Shown here piece after piece: positions 26,301-38,108 of a stretch of 64,000 bases of DNA; within the stretch, counting starts at the first letter, position 1, and each line of letters begins with the position of its first letter. The notes under the pieces are model-generated. The model did not search any database. It was not told the origin of the DNA and worked only from the letters and a program-made list of their open reading frames with translations. The stretch is from NCBI GenBank assembly GCA_037952775.1, contig JBANAY010000004.1, positions 186,001-250,000 of the forward strand, read 5' to 3'. The position numbers were made by a program, and so were the translations under genes. The stretch comes from Clonostachys chloroleuca. Lineage: Eukaryota; Ascomycota; Sordariomycetes; Hypocreales; Bionectriaceae.

Positions 26301-27075
26301 GTGGATGAAGAATGGAGGCGTAGACGCTCCAAACGTGAAAGCCATGTCCACGCTCTCTACGGATATCTCGAACTTGGTGGCCGACACTATCCTCCAGCAC
26401 TCGGAGATCAAGAAACGAGCTGCTGTCCTCAAGCAGTGGATCAAGATTGCTCACCACTGTCTAGAGTTGAACAACTATGATGGACTCATGGCTATCATTT
26501 GCAGTCTCAACAGCAGCACCATCAGCCGCTTAAGGAAGACGTGGGACACCCTCTCCGTCCGACGAAAGACGATGCTACGCACTCTTCAGGAACTTGTTGA
26601 GCCATCTCAAAACAACAAGATACTTCGAACTCGTCTCCATGATCACGTCCCACCATGCCTCCCATTCCTTGGCATGTATCTCACCGACTTGACTTTTGTT
26701 GATATCGGCAACCCACCAACCAAGCAAATGTCCTTTGGTGAGGAAACCGACGACCACAGGGCAAGTGGCATGACAGTTATCAATTTCGATAAGCATGCCC
26801 GTACTGCAAAGATCATCGGTGAACTCCAGCGATTCCAAATTCCTTATCGCCTTAGTGAGGTCCCCGACATGCAGGACTGGTTTGGCGATCAAATCAACAA
26901 GGTCCGCGAAGGTGACCAAGGCAAGATTCAAGTCACATATTATCGGAAGAGTCTGCTCTTGGAACCTCGCGAGACTGCTGTGGTCCGCACCCCCACTGAG
27001 CCAACGCCCTCGATTGCGGCTGGATCATCTCGTACCGATCTGTTTGGGTGGATGTCCCGCGACCGAGCGAACTAA
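23393..27075 (+). CDS. SH3-RasGEF (Cdc25/Ste6-type Ras guanine nucleotide exchange factor), frame broken at a G5 run
   Basis: Activates Ras by GDP/GTP exchange, upstream of cAMP and morphogenesis pathways. Exon 1 is 23393-23926 and exon 2 is 23984-27075. An SH3 domain (about residues 71-133, LRAFYPFD...GWLPTNY) leads into a long Ser/Pro-rich linker. A RasGEF_N module follows (about 745-870, GTLPALVERLTTHEA) and then the catalytic RasGEF domain (about 920-1170, with AVLKQWIKIAHHCLELNNYD and PPCLPFLGMYLTDLTF). The reading frame changes at 25285-25289: the upstream frame hits TGA at 25298-25300, while the downstream frame is open back through that point. One additional G in the G5 run would make a single frame of about 1208 aa, a usual size for the family. 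No GT-AG intron explains the shift. Both sides look conserved, so a sequencing error is the simplest reading. ATG 23408 is an alternative start. Confidence 0.88.
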
Positions 27076-29771
27076 AACACAACAAATTCGGGAGTCAGCT
27101 CCGCCTGGAGCTGATTATCTGTTTCAAGGCACACATCTTGATTGTGCCTGGTGCCATTTACCATAACGACGACACATCATTTTATTATGCCGCCAATATT
27201 TCATCGCTTGTCTGTTTTTATTTTACCTTGATACCCTCGCTTCAAATGTTCTCTCGTTTTTGCGTCTCTTATTCTTCGTCATATTTTTTCTCGAGCTATC
27301 CTGATGGCTAATGGATGGCATCGAATTTATTGTTTATTATATTGCTTGTATCAGTACTCAATACTCGGAGGTCAGAGGAACGACGGTTACTCGTGCACAA
27401 CCCATAAATTGGGACTTTCGGTCGTTTGTTTTGCAGGTTCCGCTATGGTCTGGGTCACCTTGCAAAATATAGGTTTTGGGGTATCGGTATTACAAAAATT
27501 GGGGAAAAGCCTAGATTGGGCTTGGTTTGATAGTCATTATTGGCGTTGGAGGAGGCATTGGGAATCTTTTTTTGTTTTGGGTATGAGAATGGGTTTGTCA
27601 CAACTTTCTGGCGTCGTCAAAACGGATCCCAGGATGGGACGGGACGGGATGGGAGGTTAGCGTTGAATGACTGCAACGGGTCTGGCTCCTATGCCAACGT
27701 CATGGGTACAACTAATTACCTAGTGAAAAGAACAGAATCGTTTTTGTGGAAGGCAAAAACAAACATTATAGTCAAAGCTCAAGAACTGCAAACGGATAAC
27801 TGCAGGAAGATGATACTCGTCGCCCGACCCGTGTGAAAATTGATAGATGTGGAAGCCAACCAGGCAGATCAAAAAATCACAGTCATTTATGCAATCCACC
27901 TTGGCTCCCTCATGCCCTCTCTACATAATATGCTTTGTGCATGTTGTCGTGGTATACGAAACTTGATCGACAACCTTTGCCACAATGTGGTGCTCTCGTC
28001 TTGCCATGCCATCGCAAGTCCCATAGTCACAAGTTATATCTGGCTTACCAGGCCGGTTGGCGAAAGGCCTTTTTTTGAGTTAATGGAGTCATGCTAGTGT
28101 AACGAACCCTCCGCACGCAAGCCGATTAACTACTCGGGGTAGAGGTGTGGGCAACCTACCACGAGCTCACAATTTTCAGATTGCCATGATACCCAGTAGC
28201 TTGGACCCAAGGCAGAGGGAATGGATCGGGTTCGCATGTTACACTGCTCCAGTGCACGGCCCACCTCGGATGGACCGCGTACTGGCGGCTGGTAATGAAG
28301 GCAATTCAAAGGAAGGGAGGCGAGGCCTGGTTGGTTGTTCACAGATTCGACATGTAGGATAATCAGTCCCTTCCCCCTGTGTGGCTACGTGCACAGCACA
28401 AGAGGTTACAGGTAGATGGTGGCACGAGTTGGTTGGCTGGGGTTTGAGGGGGACGATTCCGTGTACTGGGGTGGGGTGTCTTGGGTATGATGGGCGAGGG
28501 AAACGTTACATGGTGGATGGATCATGGATGCCCCCCAGCGCAGCAAATGCTGAGGGGATGGGACTTCAGGAGCCGTATCTGATTGATGTGTGTGTAAATA
28601 AGGAAAGTATCCCAAAATGAGAAACTGCCATTGCTGCATATTGAATGAACTGTATTTGTTACTGCAGATGTGATCTATCTTCCTTCTCTTTTGTGCCGTC
28701 TGGTTCTAATTTAGAATTAATTTATGATTTTTTTTTTTAAACACATTTGGGTAGGATTCCTGGGTTGCTGCTCCCAAGCATAGCATGTTAATCAATGCGA
28801 GAGGCGAAGTGGGGACCTAGTTTAAAGAAGCAATATCTTGTCATGTTGAAAATACGGGCATTGAGCAGTCCATGTGATAAGCAGAAAAAAACAGAGTTTG
28901 TCTATGCAACAGCCGTGATTACGCCCATTTTGAAGCGCGGGCAGCCAGCAGGGGCCGATCGGCGCTTCTCACGCCCAATCACTGACGGGCGAGTAATCGG
29001 TCCTTCCAAAAAGGCCCCCTTGTGGATCTGGGGTATGGAGGTGTGCCTTCGATATTGCTTGTACCTAATGTAAAACAGACATGTCACACGTTATGTTGCG
29101 AGCAGCTCCTGGGCGACGTGGAGTGGCAATTGGCACCCTTTTCTGGCGTGTTTGGGGATGACTCTGCGGTGGTATCACAGAGGAGATTTCCAAGATTTTC
29201 GTGCTTGGTTACTGATGTTACTTTTGATTTTTTTTCTAATTTGGACCCTTTGTTAGCGCTGGGCGGTTTGGAACGGGTTAATTGACGGGGCTAAAGAGCT
29301 AGAACGGGGGAGAGGTCCTCCAATGTTCTAGGGGCTCGAGTAAGCAGGCTACTAAGCAAATATACGAGCATGAGCATCCCTTGAATTCTTGAAAATTTGC
29401 ACCACGGCCTATGCTCAGACGGGCGTTGCTGTGTGGCTTTTCGAGACCTGCCATTTCGGCAAGAAGACCTGATCGGTCCAAGGAGGTACCTGTCTTCGTA
29501 TATAGCAGGTCGGGGTCGCGTGATGACTGCAGGGCATGCGTGGGCAAATTAGGGGGAATAACAAGGCCCTAAGATGGCGGATACGGGGAGCAACCAGCGC
29601 CACGATGGCGCTCCAGCACTAAGGCAAGCCCCCGTGGGTCGCTCTAGGTACAATTGCCCGTTCAGGGCTGCAGAAGCTTGGCGGGCTGCACCATGTATCG
29701 TAGCATCGGCAATCGTTGTTTGCTTTGTCTGGGGCACAAGAAGCACTGGACATTGCCTCTGCTGCAGCTTG

Positions 29772-29793
29772 GCTCAGCTCAGCTCAGCTCAGC
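29772..29793. repeat. GCTCA pentanucleotide microsatellite
   Basis: Four perfect tandem copies of GCTCA plus GC. This is a simple repeat in an intergenic stretch. Confidence 0.9.
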
Positions 29794-30447
29794 GCAATAC
29801 GGGACAGGCCACATGATAGCCAGTTGGCCTGTCCAAGTGCCATTCATTGTTCAGCCTTGGGTGCCGGATACCCAGATTGCTCGGACATGGCTGATCAGCA
29901 TGCCATCGGACGGTGATCCATGTAGATAGGCCTGATTCATCGAGGAGATGCGGGTACCTGATACGTACCAGTCCCCGTCTCTGGTTGCTGGGTACCGACC
30001 TGCCTGAGGTAGCAGCTAATATCTGGCATCACCAGCAGATGCAAATTGATCGTGCCGTTCAGGTAGGTATTCGAGCCAACGTCGATTGCTGCATCGGGGT
30101 CAGCCCGAGTCTAGCCATCAGTGTCGCTGGACTCTTCCCCGTTCCTTCGTCCCTCCACAAAAAACTCCCGACTCATTGTCACGTAACCATGGAAGGGAGC
30201 CCCGGGCTTCGCCGCAATTAGTCTGGGTGTTATCTGCGTGCAGTTCACCTGGCTCCCAGAAACTGCTGCGATAGGACGCGATGCTACCTTACGACCTTGA
30301 CCTTGCTCTGCCAGCGCCGGTACCTTGCCTGTTTCATTTCGAGACTGGCTCTCACCTCGCGTCTATCAGCTTTGTCCACCTGCTGGCTGATTGCTACCAG
30401 ACCACGAGGTCAGGACCCTGCTTCTGAATTCCCACCTTACCACTGAC

Positions 30448-30475
30448 ATCCATCCATCCACCCACCCACCCCATC
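30448..30475. repeat. CATC/CACC tetranucleotide repeat
   Basis: A short run of CATC units passes into CACC units, in the C-rich region upstream of the UNC-93-like gene. Confidence 0.8.
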
Positions 30476-30916
30476 CTTTCGGTCCAGCCAAGCTTGAAGG
30501 GTCCCATTCATGTTATCGTCCCGGATGGAGTGTCACATCATCCCACCAACAGCCCCGTATCCGTCCTGTCTCTTTTAGCTCCCCCATTCACTTGTGCTCG
30601 GCACCCCTGCCCTGTTACCACTCTCCTCCGAAGAGGGGCGATCGGCGCCGTTGAGATTCAAATATCGGTCCTCTCCTCACTCTTTTTTGTCCCTTCTTCC
30701 CCCCCACGAACAGCTGTGCCTTTTTCCTAGCACGCCTGAGCCTCAAAGTCAAACCGTCCGGGGTGCTTGGTTTTGTTCTTCGTTCCACATCGACCTTTCA
30801 TCGCAAAGGTCGCCAACTCACTCGTAACTTGTAGACGGGGAGAACGACCCTGCATCTTCCAACCCCAAGTTCTCACGAGTCCTTCAATCAATCCGCCAAG
30901 TCAACACTCGATCACA

Positions 30917-32637
30917 ATGTCGGACGAAAAGGCTGGCCCGACTGAGGTCGCTACCGACGCTCATGCGCCCGCGCCCTCGGGGGTTATCCCCCGACCTTCA
31001 GGATGGATCTACAAGGGCTTCAACGTCGCTGGCAAGGAGCTCTGGTACGCTTCTCCCCTAGTACAGCTGCTCATGGTTTCCTTCGTCTGCTTCCTGTGCC
31101 CTGGTATGTTCAATGCTCTGGGCGGTCTCGGAGGTGGTGGTCAGGTTGACCCCCATGCTCAGACGGTTGCCAACACTGCGCTGTACGGTGTCTTCGCCGT
31201 TGTGGGGTTCTTCTCCGGAACCATTGCCAACGTTCTGGGTATCCGCTTTACCATCGCCTTTGGTGGTCTGGGTTACTGCATCTACGCCGCCTCTTTCCTG
31301 TCGTACAACCACAACCAAAACTTCGGCTTCACCGTCTTCGCTGGTGCGTTCCTCGGTCTGTGTGCCGGTCTCCTCTGGACTGGCCAGGGCGCAGTCATGA
31401 TGTCGTATCCCGCTGAGGAGTACAAGGGACGTTATATTTCCTGGTTCTGGATCATTTTCAACAGCGGTGCTGTCTTGGGATCTCTGGTACGTGCTCGTAG
31501 TTTCTTTTGGAGGAAGAAGTTGCTCTGCGGATGAACTCGACTGCAAGTTCCGCCCAGGCGTGTCTGAGCATTTCAACTTGATTTGAAGCTAATTGATGTA
31601 TTTGAATAGATTCCCCTCGCTGAAAATATCCACAAGACAGCAGGTCCCGTCACAGATGGCACTTACGCTGGATTCATTGTTCTCATGTTCCTGGGTCTTG
31701 TTCTTGGACTTTTCCTCTGCAACGCAGACAAGATCATCCGAGAAGACGGTTCCAAGGTCGTCCTGATGAAGAACCCCTCGTGGAAGACCGAGCTCATGGG
31801 CCTATGGGAAACTCTTCGAGCTGAGCCCTGGATCGTCGCCTTGTTCCCCATGTTCTTCAGCTCCAACATCTTCTACACCTACCAGAACAACGGTCTTAAC
31901 GGAGCCCACTTCAATGTCCGTACTCGTGCCCTCAATGGTCTGCTCTACTGGCTCGCCCAGATTATCGGCGCTATCATCATGGGTTACTGCCTTGACGTTG
32001 GCAAGATTTCTCGCAGCCTACGCGCCAAGATCTGCTGGGCTGTCATTTTCGCCATCACCTTTGTCGTCTGGGGTGGAGGTTACGCCTGGGAGATCAAGCA
32101 GGTTAGCCGAAAGGAGGCTTCCACCAAAGAGTACCAGGCCAGCAGCCTCGTCGACTGGACCGACGGCGGTGAGAAGTTCATTGGCCCCATGTTCCTTTAC
32201 TTCTTCTACGGCTTCTTCGATGCTGTCTGGCAGACTTCCATCTACTGGTTCATGGGTTCTCTCTCCAACTCTGGCCGTAAGGCTGCCAACTTGGCTGGTT
32301 TCTACAAGGTAAGGATATACTCCTTCGATGTGATGTGTCAAAAAATTGTTGTGCTAACGTGGCGGGGTAATAGGGAATCCAAAGTGCTGGTGCCTGCGCT
32401 TTCTGGTCAATCAACAGTGATGATAACATCGAGTACCGCACCATGTTCTACGTCACCTGGGCTCTGCTCGCATTCTCCCTCATCTGCGCCGCCCCCGTCC
32501 TCTTCTGGAAGATCAAGGACACCATCACACTGGAGGAGGATCTCAAGTTCAGCGACGAGACTGCCGAGGATGTCGTTGTCCAGGGCACAGCTGCTGCTGA
32601 GGCCGCTGGTGTCTCAGAGAAGCGTGGCGAGGTTTAG
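30917..32637 (+). CDS. UNC-93-like major facilitator membrane protein
   Basis: Three exons (30917-31486, 31610-32308, 32374-32637) join in phase to give 510 aa. The protein has a hydrophilic N-terminus of about 45 residues, then roughly eleven or twelve hydrophobic segments. Family landmarks are the FLCPGMFNALGGLGGGG motif in the first membrane region, LLWTGQGAVMMSYP near TM4-5, and the DAVWQTSIYWFMGSLSN block in the C-terminal half. These fit the fungal UNC-93/DUF895 branch of the MFS, whose members are related to animal UNC-93 (an ion-channel regulator) and have mostly unknown substrates in fungi. The C-terminus is acidic and cytosolic. The gene has its own C/T-rich leader and no functional partner next to it. 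Substrate and membrane (plasma or vacuolar) cannot be decided from sequence. Confidence 0.87.
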
Positions 32638-33606
32638 ATGATATTTGATTGGAATGAAGTGTGAATGAGCCACGGCCGTTGTAGATGATGCACCATATGT
32701 GGCGACTTTAATAGTAGGAAGTCTACTTTAGTATTAATGAGAGTTTGTGGGCGTGGCTCCCTTATCTATGACTGCTCTTTCTTGACTGTTGTGTGATATT
32801 GTGTTGACTATGGGCATGATTGAGGTTGTCTTAATAAGGCACTTAAGTTTTAATCGGACTAGATAGGCACGGCATGCAAATAGGACCGCACGGCACTGAA
32901 GAACCTATTTGGCCGTACGGGACGAAGTCAAATGTTGATCCGGGCCGTTGTGGGACATTACCTTAGTAATTGAGTGGCAGCCGAATGGCCGCAGCCATGA
33001 GCAGGTTGACTAATTAGCTTCTCCTCGGCTTCTGCCCTGAAAATGAACACTCGAACAAAAATCACAGTTTATGCGCGTAGAGAGGGATCTGGCAGCAGCG
33101 CCGACGGAAAGATCAGGACGGTCTGACAAATGCTGGGCCTCCGATAGGCTCGGAGCGCGGCGGCCTTGGCTGCCATGTCATACGACAAAATTGAGTTGGA
33201 GGGAGAGTGTGCCGGCTGACCAATGGATCAGTGGGGCAGCCCCCTCATCCCCCCAATTACAACGCATGCAAGGCCGCTGCAGCTCCGGTCATAGGCTTTG
33301 TTGGGGCGCTGCAGCGCTGCACTGTGGCGTTTTGGGATCTACCTTACCTAAATCTATCCGGCAACCACACAGTTCGCCGCTGTACTTCTTCTTTCCAGAA
33401 CCGCAACGACACCAACAAGCAGCCGAAATCCCTTCCCCCTCTCCTAAACACCCGTCACCTACAGCAACATCAGCTACGCCCTCCCGCGCCGCACCGGGCC
33501 TTCGCAATTGAGCGTCGAACACCTCCTGACCCTCCGTTTTGCACCAGCGCCGGACCTGTCATGAACGCTAGCCAGTCTCCAACGCCTTGCTCTTCATGAT
33601 CTTGCC
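32638..33606. other. Intergenic spacer
   Basis: A 3' region of the UNC-93-like gene followed by the promoter of the ISA1-like gene. The segment just before 33607 is C-rich (about 33390-33590). No coding or RNA feature is supportable. Confidence 0.5.
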
Positions 33607-34382
33607 ATGATTCCCCTACCTCGATCCGTGGCCAGAGTTGCCCTGCGACAGAGTCGCATCAACACCCGACTCTTCGCCGCGCCCAAGAATTTCTCCTCCG
33701 CATACCACTCCTATTCGCTGCCTTCCACCTCGCCAACTCCGCCGAGCAATGACGATATCCCCGAGACGTCACTCAGCCATCCCGAGCCGCTCCCCCGAGT
33801 CCACGAAACTCGCCCACCGGCCATACCCGCGCACCACCAACAGGCCCTCAACCCCCAGAAGCAACAGAAGCAGGCTGCCACTCCCGTAGAGAAGCCCGTT
33901 GCGCCCCCTGTGGTCGAGGCCGAGCCGCCAAAGACCAAGGCCAAGACGCCTCGCCCGCGGCCCAAGCTGCGGGCTCGCAAGGCGGCCATGACGCTGACTC
34001 CGTCGGCGGTCGAGCAGCTGCGCTCCCTCCTGGACCAGCCCGAGCCAAAGCTGATCAAGGTCGGGGTCAAGAACCGCGGCTGCAGCGGGCTGGCGTACCA
34101 CCTCGAGTACGTGGAGAAGCCGGGAGCGTTTGACGAGACGGTCGAGCAGGACGGCGTCAAGGTCTTGATCGACAGCAAGGCGTTGTTTAGCATCATCGGG
34201 AGCGAGATGGACTGGGCCGAGGACAAGCTCAACCAGCGGTTTGTGTTCAGGAACCCCAACATCAGTACGTTTTGAACCTTTCCTTGCCCCTACCCCCCTC
34301 CCCGCTCTATTCTCGAATTTTCGCACTAACACAGTTGGCAACAGAGGAAGAGTGCGGATGCGGAGAGTCATTCATGGTTTAG
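33607..34382 (+). CDS. ISA1: Mitochondrial iron-sulfur cluster assembly protein, ISA1/IscA type
   Basis: A-type Fe-S scaffold/carrier needed for mitochondrial [4Fe-4S] proteins. Exon 1 (33607-34264) and exon 2 (34345-34382) give 231 aa. The N-terminus is Arg/Ser-rich with almost no acidic residues, like a mitochondrial targeting peptide. A low-complexity Pro/Gln/Lys-rich linker of about 75 residues follows. The conserved domain begins near MTLTPSAVEQLRSLL and carries the first ligand cysteine in KNRGCSGLAYHL. The tiny second exon supplies the last two cysteines (EECGCGESF), with the codon for K split across the intron, so the intron is required for function. ISA1 rather than ISA2 is chosen from the spacing and from the close match to ISCA1; this part is moderately certain. 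Confidence 0.9.
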
Positions 34383-35135
34383 AGGGATATATTACTGTTA
34401 TAAGTTACAATTCATTTGCGACACATTGATACAACATGATGGGAGGAAATAAAGCCAAGGCATGGCCCAGGTTCATGAAGGGGGAATCATTCATGGGGAA
34501 GCTTCTTTTTTCTGTTTTGGATATCGCACTCGGCAAACGAGGCGAGAATGAAGCAACATACTGTACGGCATCAACGGCGTTTACTGGTTAGAGCGGCAAA
34601 CAGACCGCCGGATGTTACTTTACTTACCACTCTATAAATCGTGAAATTTTTTGACTCAAGACTCACCGTTTCTCGGATGCATCATATCCCGCTTTCTGAC
34701 CTGCCCCATGTCCGCAACTAAATATGACGAATTGTAGAATGACATAACTGCTGTATGGTTCCTAAATGCCTTTCTAATTTCTAATCAATCTGCTGCCTAG
34801 TGTTTGCGTAGATGGTGTTGCTCTTGAGATGATTGGCGCCGCCATCCAGACGCTAAATCGCCATCCGAAACCACGCATGTGACTTGGTGATGGTAGTTGC
34901 TCTTGATATCAGCTTCGTGCGCGCCGCCGCTTATAAATGACCAGAACTTCCACTATGACTGGGTTTTCTCATTACAACTTGATTTTTATCTCATGTACAA
35001 AGATTTCATTCAAACAATCTCCCCAGTACTTTTTACCAGACAATTCACTATAAGAAATCACAGACAAACTCACCACAATATCACCTCACATAACTCCTCT
35101 CTTTACACAGCCACAGCCTCACATTCACGCCCACC
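34383..35135. other. Intergenic spacer, AT-rich
   Basis: Separates the ISA1-like and alkyltransferase genes, and is more AT-rich than its surroundings. The A/C-rich stretch from about 35010 to 35135 is probably the leader of the downstream gene. Nothing else is visible. Confidence 0.45.
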
Positions 35136-35605
35136 ATGACCGCGACAGTAATAACAACCCAAGAAGCAACCCCAACGCCCGAACCTCCCACCATCACCCC
35201 CTACAAACCCCCCCGCGTAGCCAAACCCATCCCCCAGCCCGACGACACTGCGGCCCAGCTCGCCCTCATCGCCGCCTCCCACCGCACCCCCTTCGAGAAG
35301 CGCGTCTGGACGGCCCTCTGCGCCATCCCCCGCGGGCAGTTCACCACCTACGCCCTACTCTCCGCGCACCTGGGCACGTCGCCGCGGGCCGTTGGCAACG
35401 CGCTGCGGCGCAACCCGTTCGCCCCGGGCGTGCCCTGCCACCGCGTCGTGGCGACGGGGGGCACACTGGGCGGGTTCAAGGGCAAGTGGCCGCGGAGCGG
35501 CGAGGGCATCACGCTGGACGAGAAGAGGCGGCTGCTGAGGGGGAGGGGGTGCGGTTCGATGGGGGCGGGAGGGTGATGGGGACCCCGTGGGCTTTTCAGA
35601 ATTGA
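35136..35605 (+). CDS. Methylated-DNA-protein cysteine methyltransferase (MGMT/Ogt type), 3' frame broken
   Basis: Repairs O6-alkylguanine by moving the alkyl group to its own cysteine. The open frame starts at 35136 with a Pro/Thr-rich N-terminus. The DNA-binding domain runs from about residue 51 (TPFEKRVWTAL), through the recognition helix and arginine finger (RAVGNALRRNPF), to the active-site PCHRV with Cys101. The nucleophile is present, so this is a true transferase and not an alkyltransferase-like protein, which has Trp at that position. The frame as given ends at 35576, after an atypical Gly-rich tail. One extra G in either G5 run (35539-35543 or 35545-35549) would instead give the family-typical tail (EGVRFD..GRV.GTPW), ending at 35605, about 156 aa. 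No intron explains the change. The gene lacks the N-terminal RNase H-like domain of longer homologues. Confidence 0.85.
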
Positions 35606-36500
35606 GGAGTTTTTGCTTCATTACTATGTCTGGGCTCTTTAATTGAGTTTACTTGTTGTTTTTACCTGGTTTGGACTGGATGGCCTTTATTGGGGCCCTG
35701 AGCAATGGAGTTCAACGTTCTGGATTGGAATTACATTGGGTTTAGACCGGCAGTTCACCTCATGCAATGAGAAATGGATAGACTCGGTCAATCCAATGCC
35801 TGCAGATTGAAATTTTGGCTGGTGGGACACGGCTAGCATCGCTTATAGCTCGTGGCTAACAAGGCAGAAAACGGAGCGAGACCTCGGCAAATGGGGCACG
35901 TTACGCATAGAGATCGCCAATGCAGTTTGCAACCAGCTGTGACCGCGGAAAGTCGGTTCGGCAGTGGGATCTTGCATAACCATGATCGGGACGCAGATAC
36001 ATAACTAGGTATCTGGCTTGCCCTTTGCCAATCAACCGTTATCAGGTGGCTTTGAAGAACATAAGGAAATATAGCAGTGTTGGCTCAATTAGTTAATGAA
36101 TAGAAAAATGGCCCCAGCATCATCCATGCCATAAATATGAGCAATTGCCCATGTGAAATACTTACACAGAGCTGCCATCCAGTTTGATGCCCTACTTCAA
36201 TGCTATTTGCCCTATTCAAGCACCAACTTGGTGCGGCATCCGGCTAAGGGCAGCTCGGGACAAACTTTGTCCGAGAGATTTCTGGGTCGGTGCCGGCGAA
36301 ACCCGGAGACCGACATTCTGCCGTTGCAGGATATCCCTAACTAAAGTGGTCGAATCACAAGAAAGCAGGAGATAGCTCTGTCTCGAATAATCATCACCTG
36401 CGCATCATCCCCATCCTGGGTTGTCAACCATCAACGATTTTCCCTTCCGACGGTGCTTCCTTTCCCTTTTTCCTTTTCAGACACCACACAGCCTGCAGCC
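35606..36500. other. Intergenic spacer
   Basis: 3' region of the alkyltransferase gene and promoter of LSC2. The last 60 bp before 36501 are C/T-rich. No other feature is supportable. Confidence 0.5.
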
Positions 36501-38108
36501 ATGTTCCGTCTTGGTAGCAGCCGCGCTCTTGCTTCGGCGTTGAACGCCACCAAGGTACGTTTTTACCCCCCTTGCTGCACCTCGACGTCACTGCTACGAC
36601 CTTTCCAAGCTACAATGGAAAGCCTATGTGGTGTCTACATCAAGCTTTCGTTTCTAACAACCTTGTGCAGCTCGCCCCCTCCGTCAGACTGCCCGGTGTC
36701 GCACAGCAACGCAGAGCTCTGAGCATCCACGAGTACCTTTCCGCCGACCTCCTGAAACAGGTAACGCCAACATGCCACTTCCGCAGGCCATAATCGCACC
36801 ACAGAGAAAACTAATACAGACGGTCATCTACAGTATGGAGTTGGTGTTCCCAAGGGCGCTGTCGCCAAGAATGCTGCCGAGGCCAAGGCCGTAGCGAAGG
36901 AGATTGGAACTGAGGACATGGTCATCAAGGCCCAGGTCCTGGCCGGTGGCCGTGGTAAGGGCACCTTCGACAACGGCCTTAAGGGCGGTGTCCGTGTCAT
37001 CTACTCTCCTCACGAGGCCGAGATGTTCGCCGAGCAGATGATTGGCCACAAGCTCATCACCAAGCAGACCGGCGCCCAGGGCCGCATGTGCAACAGCGTC
37101 TACATCTGCGAGCGCAAGTTCGCCCGCCGCGAGTTCTACCTGGCTATCCTCATGGACCGTGCTACCCAGACCCCCGTGATCGTCTCGTCCTCCCAAGGAG
37201 GTATGGACATTGAGACCGTTGCCAAGGAGACCCCCGACGCCATCAACACCACCTACATCGATATTAACGTTGGAGTCACTGATGAGATGGCCCGTGACAT
37301 CGCCACGAAGCTGGGCTTCAGCGAGCAGTGCATCGAGGATGCCAAGGATACCATCCAGCGCCTTTACAAGATCTTCCGTGAGAAGGACTCCACCCAGATC
37401 GAAATTAACCCCCTTTCCGAGACCTCTGACCACCAGGTCCTGTGCATGGATGCCAAGTTCGGTTTCGACGACAACGCCGACTTCCGCCAGAAGGACATCT
37501 TCGAGTGGCGCGATACCTCCCAGGAGGATGCCGATGAGGTCCGTGCCGCTCAGTCCGGCCTGAACTTCATCAAGCTTGACGGTGACATTGGCTGCCTTGT
37601 CAACGGTGCCGGTCTTGCCATGGCTACCATGGACATCATTAAGCTGAACGGCGGTCAGCCCGCCAACTTCCTGGACGTCGGAGGTGGTGCCACCCCTGCC
37701 GCCATCAAGGAGGCCTTCGAGCTTATCACCAGTGACTCCAAGGTCACCGCCATCTTCGTCAACATCTTCGGCGGTATCGTCCGCTGCGACCACATCGCCA
37801 TGGGTCTCATCCAGACCGTTGAGGCCCTCAACCTCAAGATCCCCATCATTGCCCGTCTCCAGGGCACCAACGTCGAGCAGGCCCACCAGCTCATCAACGA
37901 GTCAGGCATGAAGATCTTCTCCATCGACGATCTCCAGAGCGCCTCTGAAAAGGCAGTCCAACTGTCAAAGATGGTCAAGCTTGGTAAGTAGACCCTTGAT
38001 CCCGTCCCCACAAAAACCTTCCGATTTCCCTTGGTTCCCGTTGCTGATGTGGATATTCGTGTAGCTCGTGACATTGATGTCGGTGTCGAATTCACTCTGG
38101 GTATTTAA
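36501..38108 (+). CDS. LSC2: Succinyl-CoA ligase (ADP/GDP-forming) beta subunit, mitochondrial
   Basis: Beta subunit of succinyl-CoA synthetase, a TCA-cycle enzyme of the mitochondrial matrix that couples succinyl-CoA cleavage to nucleoside triphosphate synthesis. Four exons (36501-36554, 36671-36760, 36834-37983, 38065-38108) give 445 aa, the usual length. The first two exons encode a mitochondrial presequence (MFRLGSSRALASALNATK and more) and the mature start LSIHEYLSADLLKQYGV. The ATP-grasp domain follows (VIKAQVLAGGRGKGTF), with the metal-binding region QIEINPLSET. The C-terminal CoA-ligase domain contains FLDVGGGA and NIFGGIVRCDHIA. The last exon encodes only 14 residues, ending in VEFTLGI. 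Codon usage is strongly biased toward C/G-ending codons, suggesting high expression. It also leaves a long antisense open frame (36828-37886) that I regard as an artefact. Confidence 0.95.

Larger units (their letters stand above)
27076..30916. other. Intergenic region, no supportable gene
   Basis: This lies between the RasGEF 3' end and the UNC-93-like gene. The first 0.3 kb is T-rich, consistent with a 3' untranslated region. A poly-T/A patch lies near 28730-28740. Short simple repeats occur at 29772-29793 and 30448-30475. From about 30540 the sequence becomes C/T-rich, consistent with the promoter and leader of the gene at 30917. Only short open frames occur and none is recognisable. Confidence 0.5.

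Noticed and set aside
33711..34371. Two long minus-strand frames opposite the ISA1-like gene
   Set aside because: Shadows of the Pro/Lys-rich coding strand; their Leu/Gly-rich translations have no family match.
36828..37886. 352-codon minus-strand open frame opposite LSC2
   Set aside because: It is the exact antisense of a strongly codon-biased gene, where TTA/CTA/TCA codons are rare. The translation is repetitive and Gly/Leu/Asp-rich, with no family resemblance.
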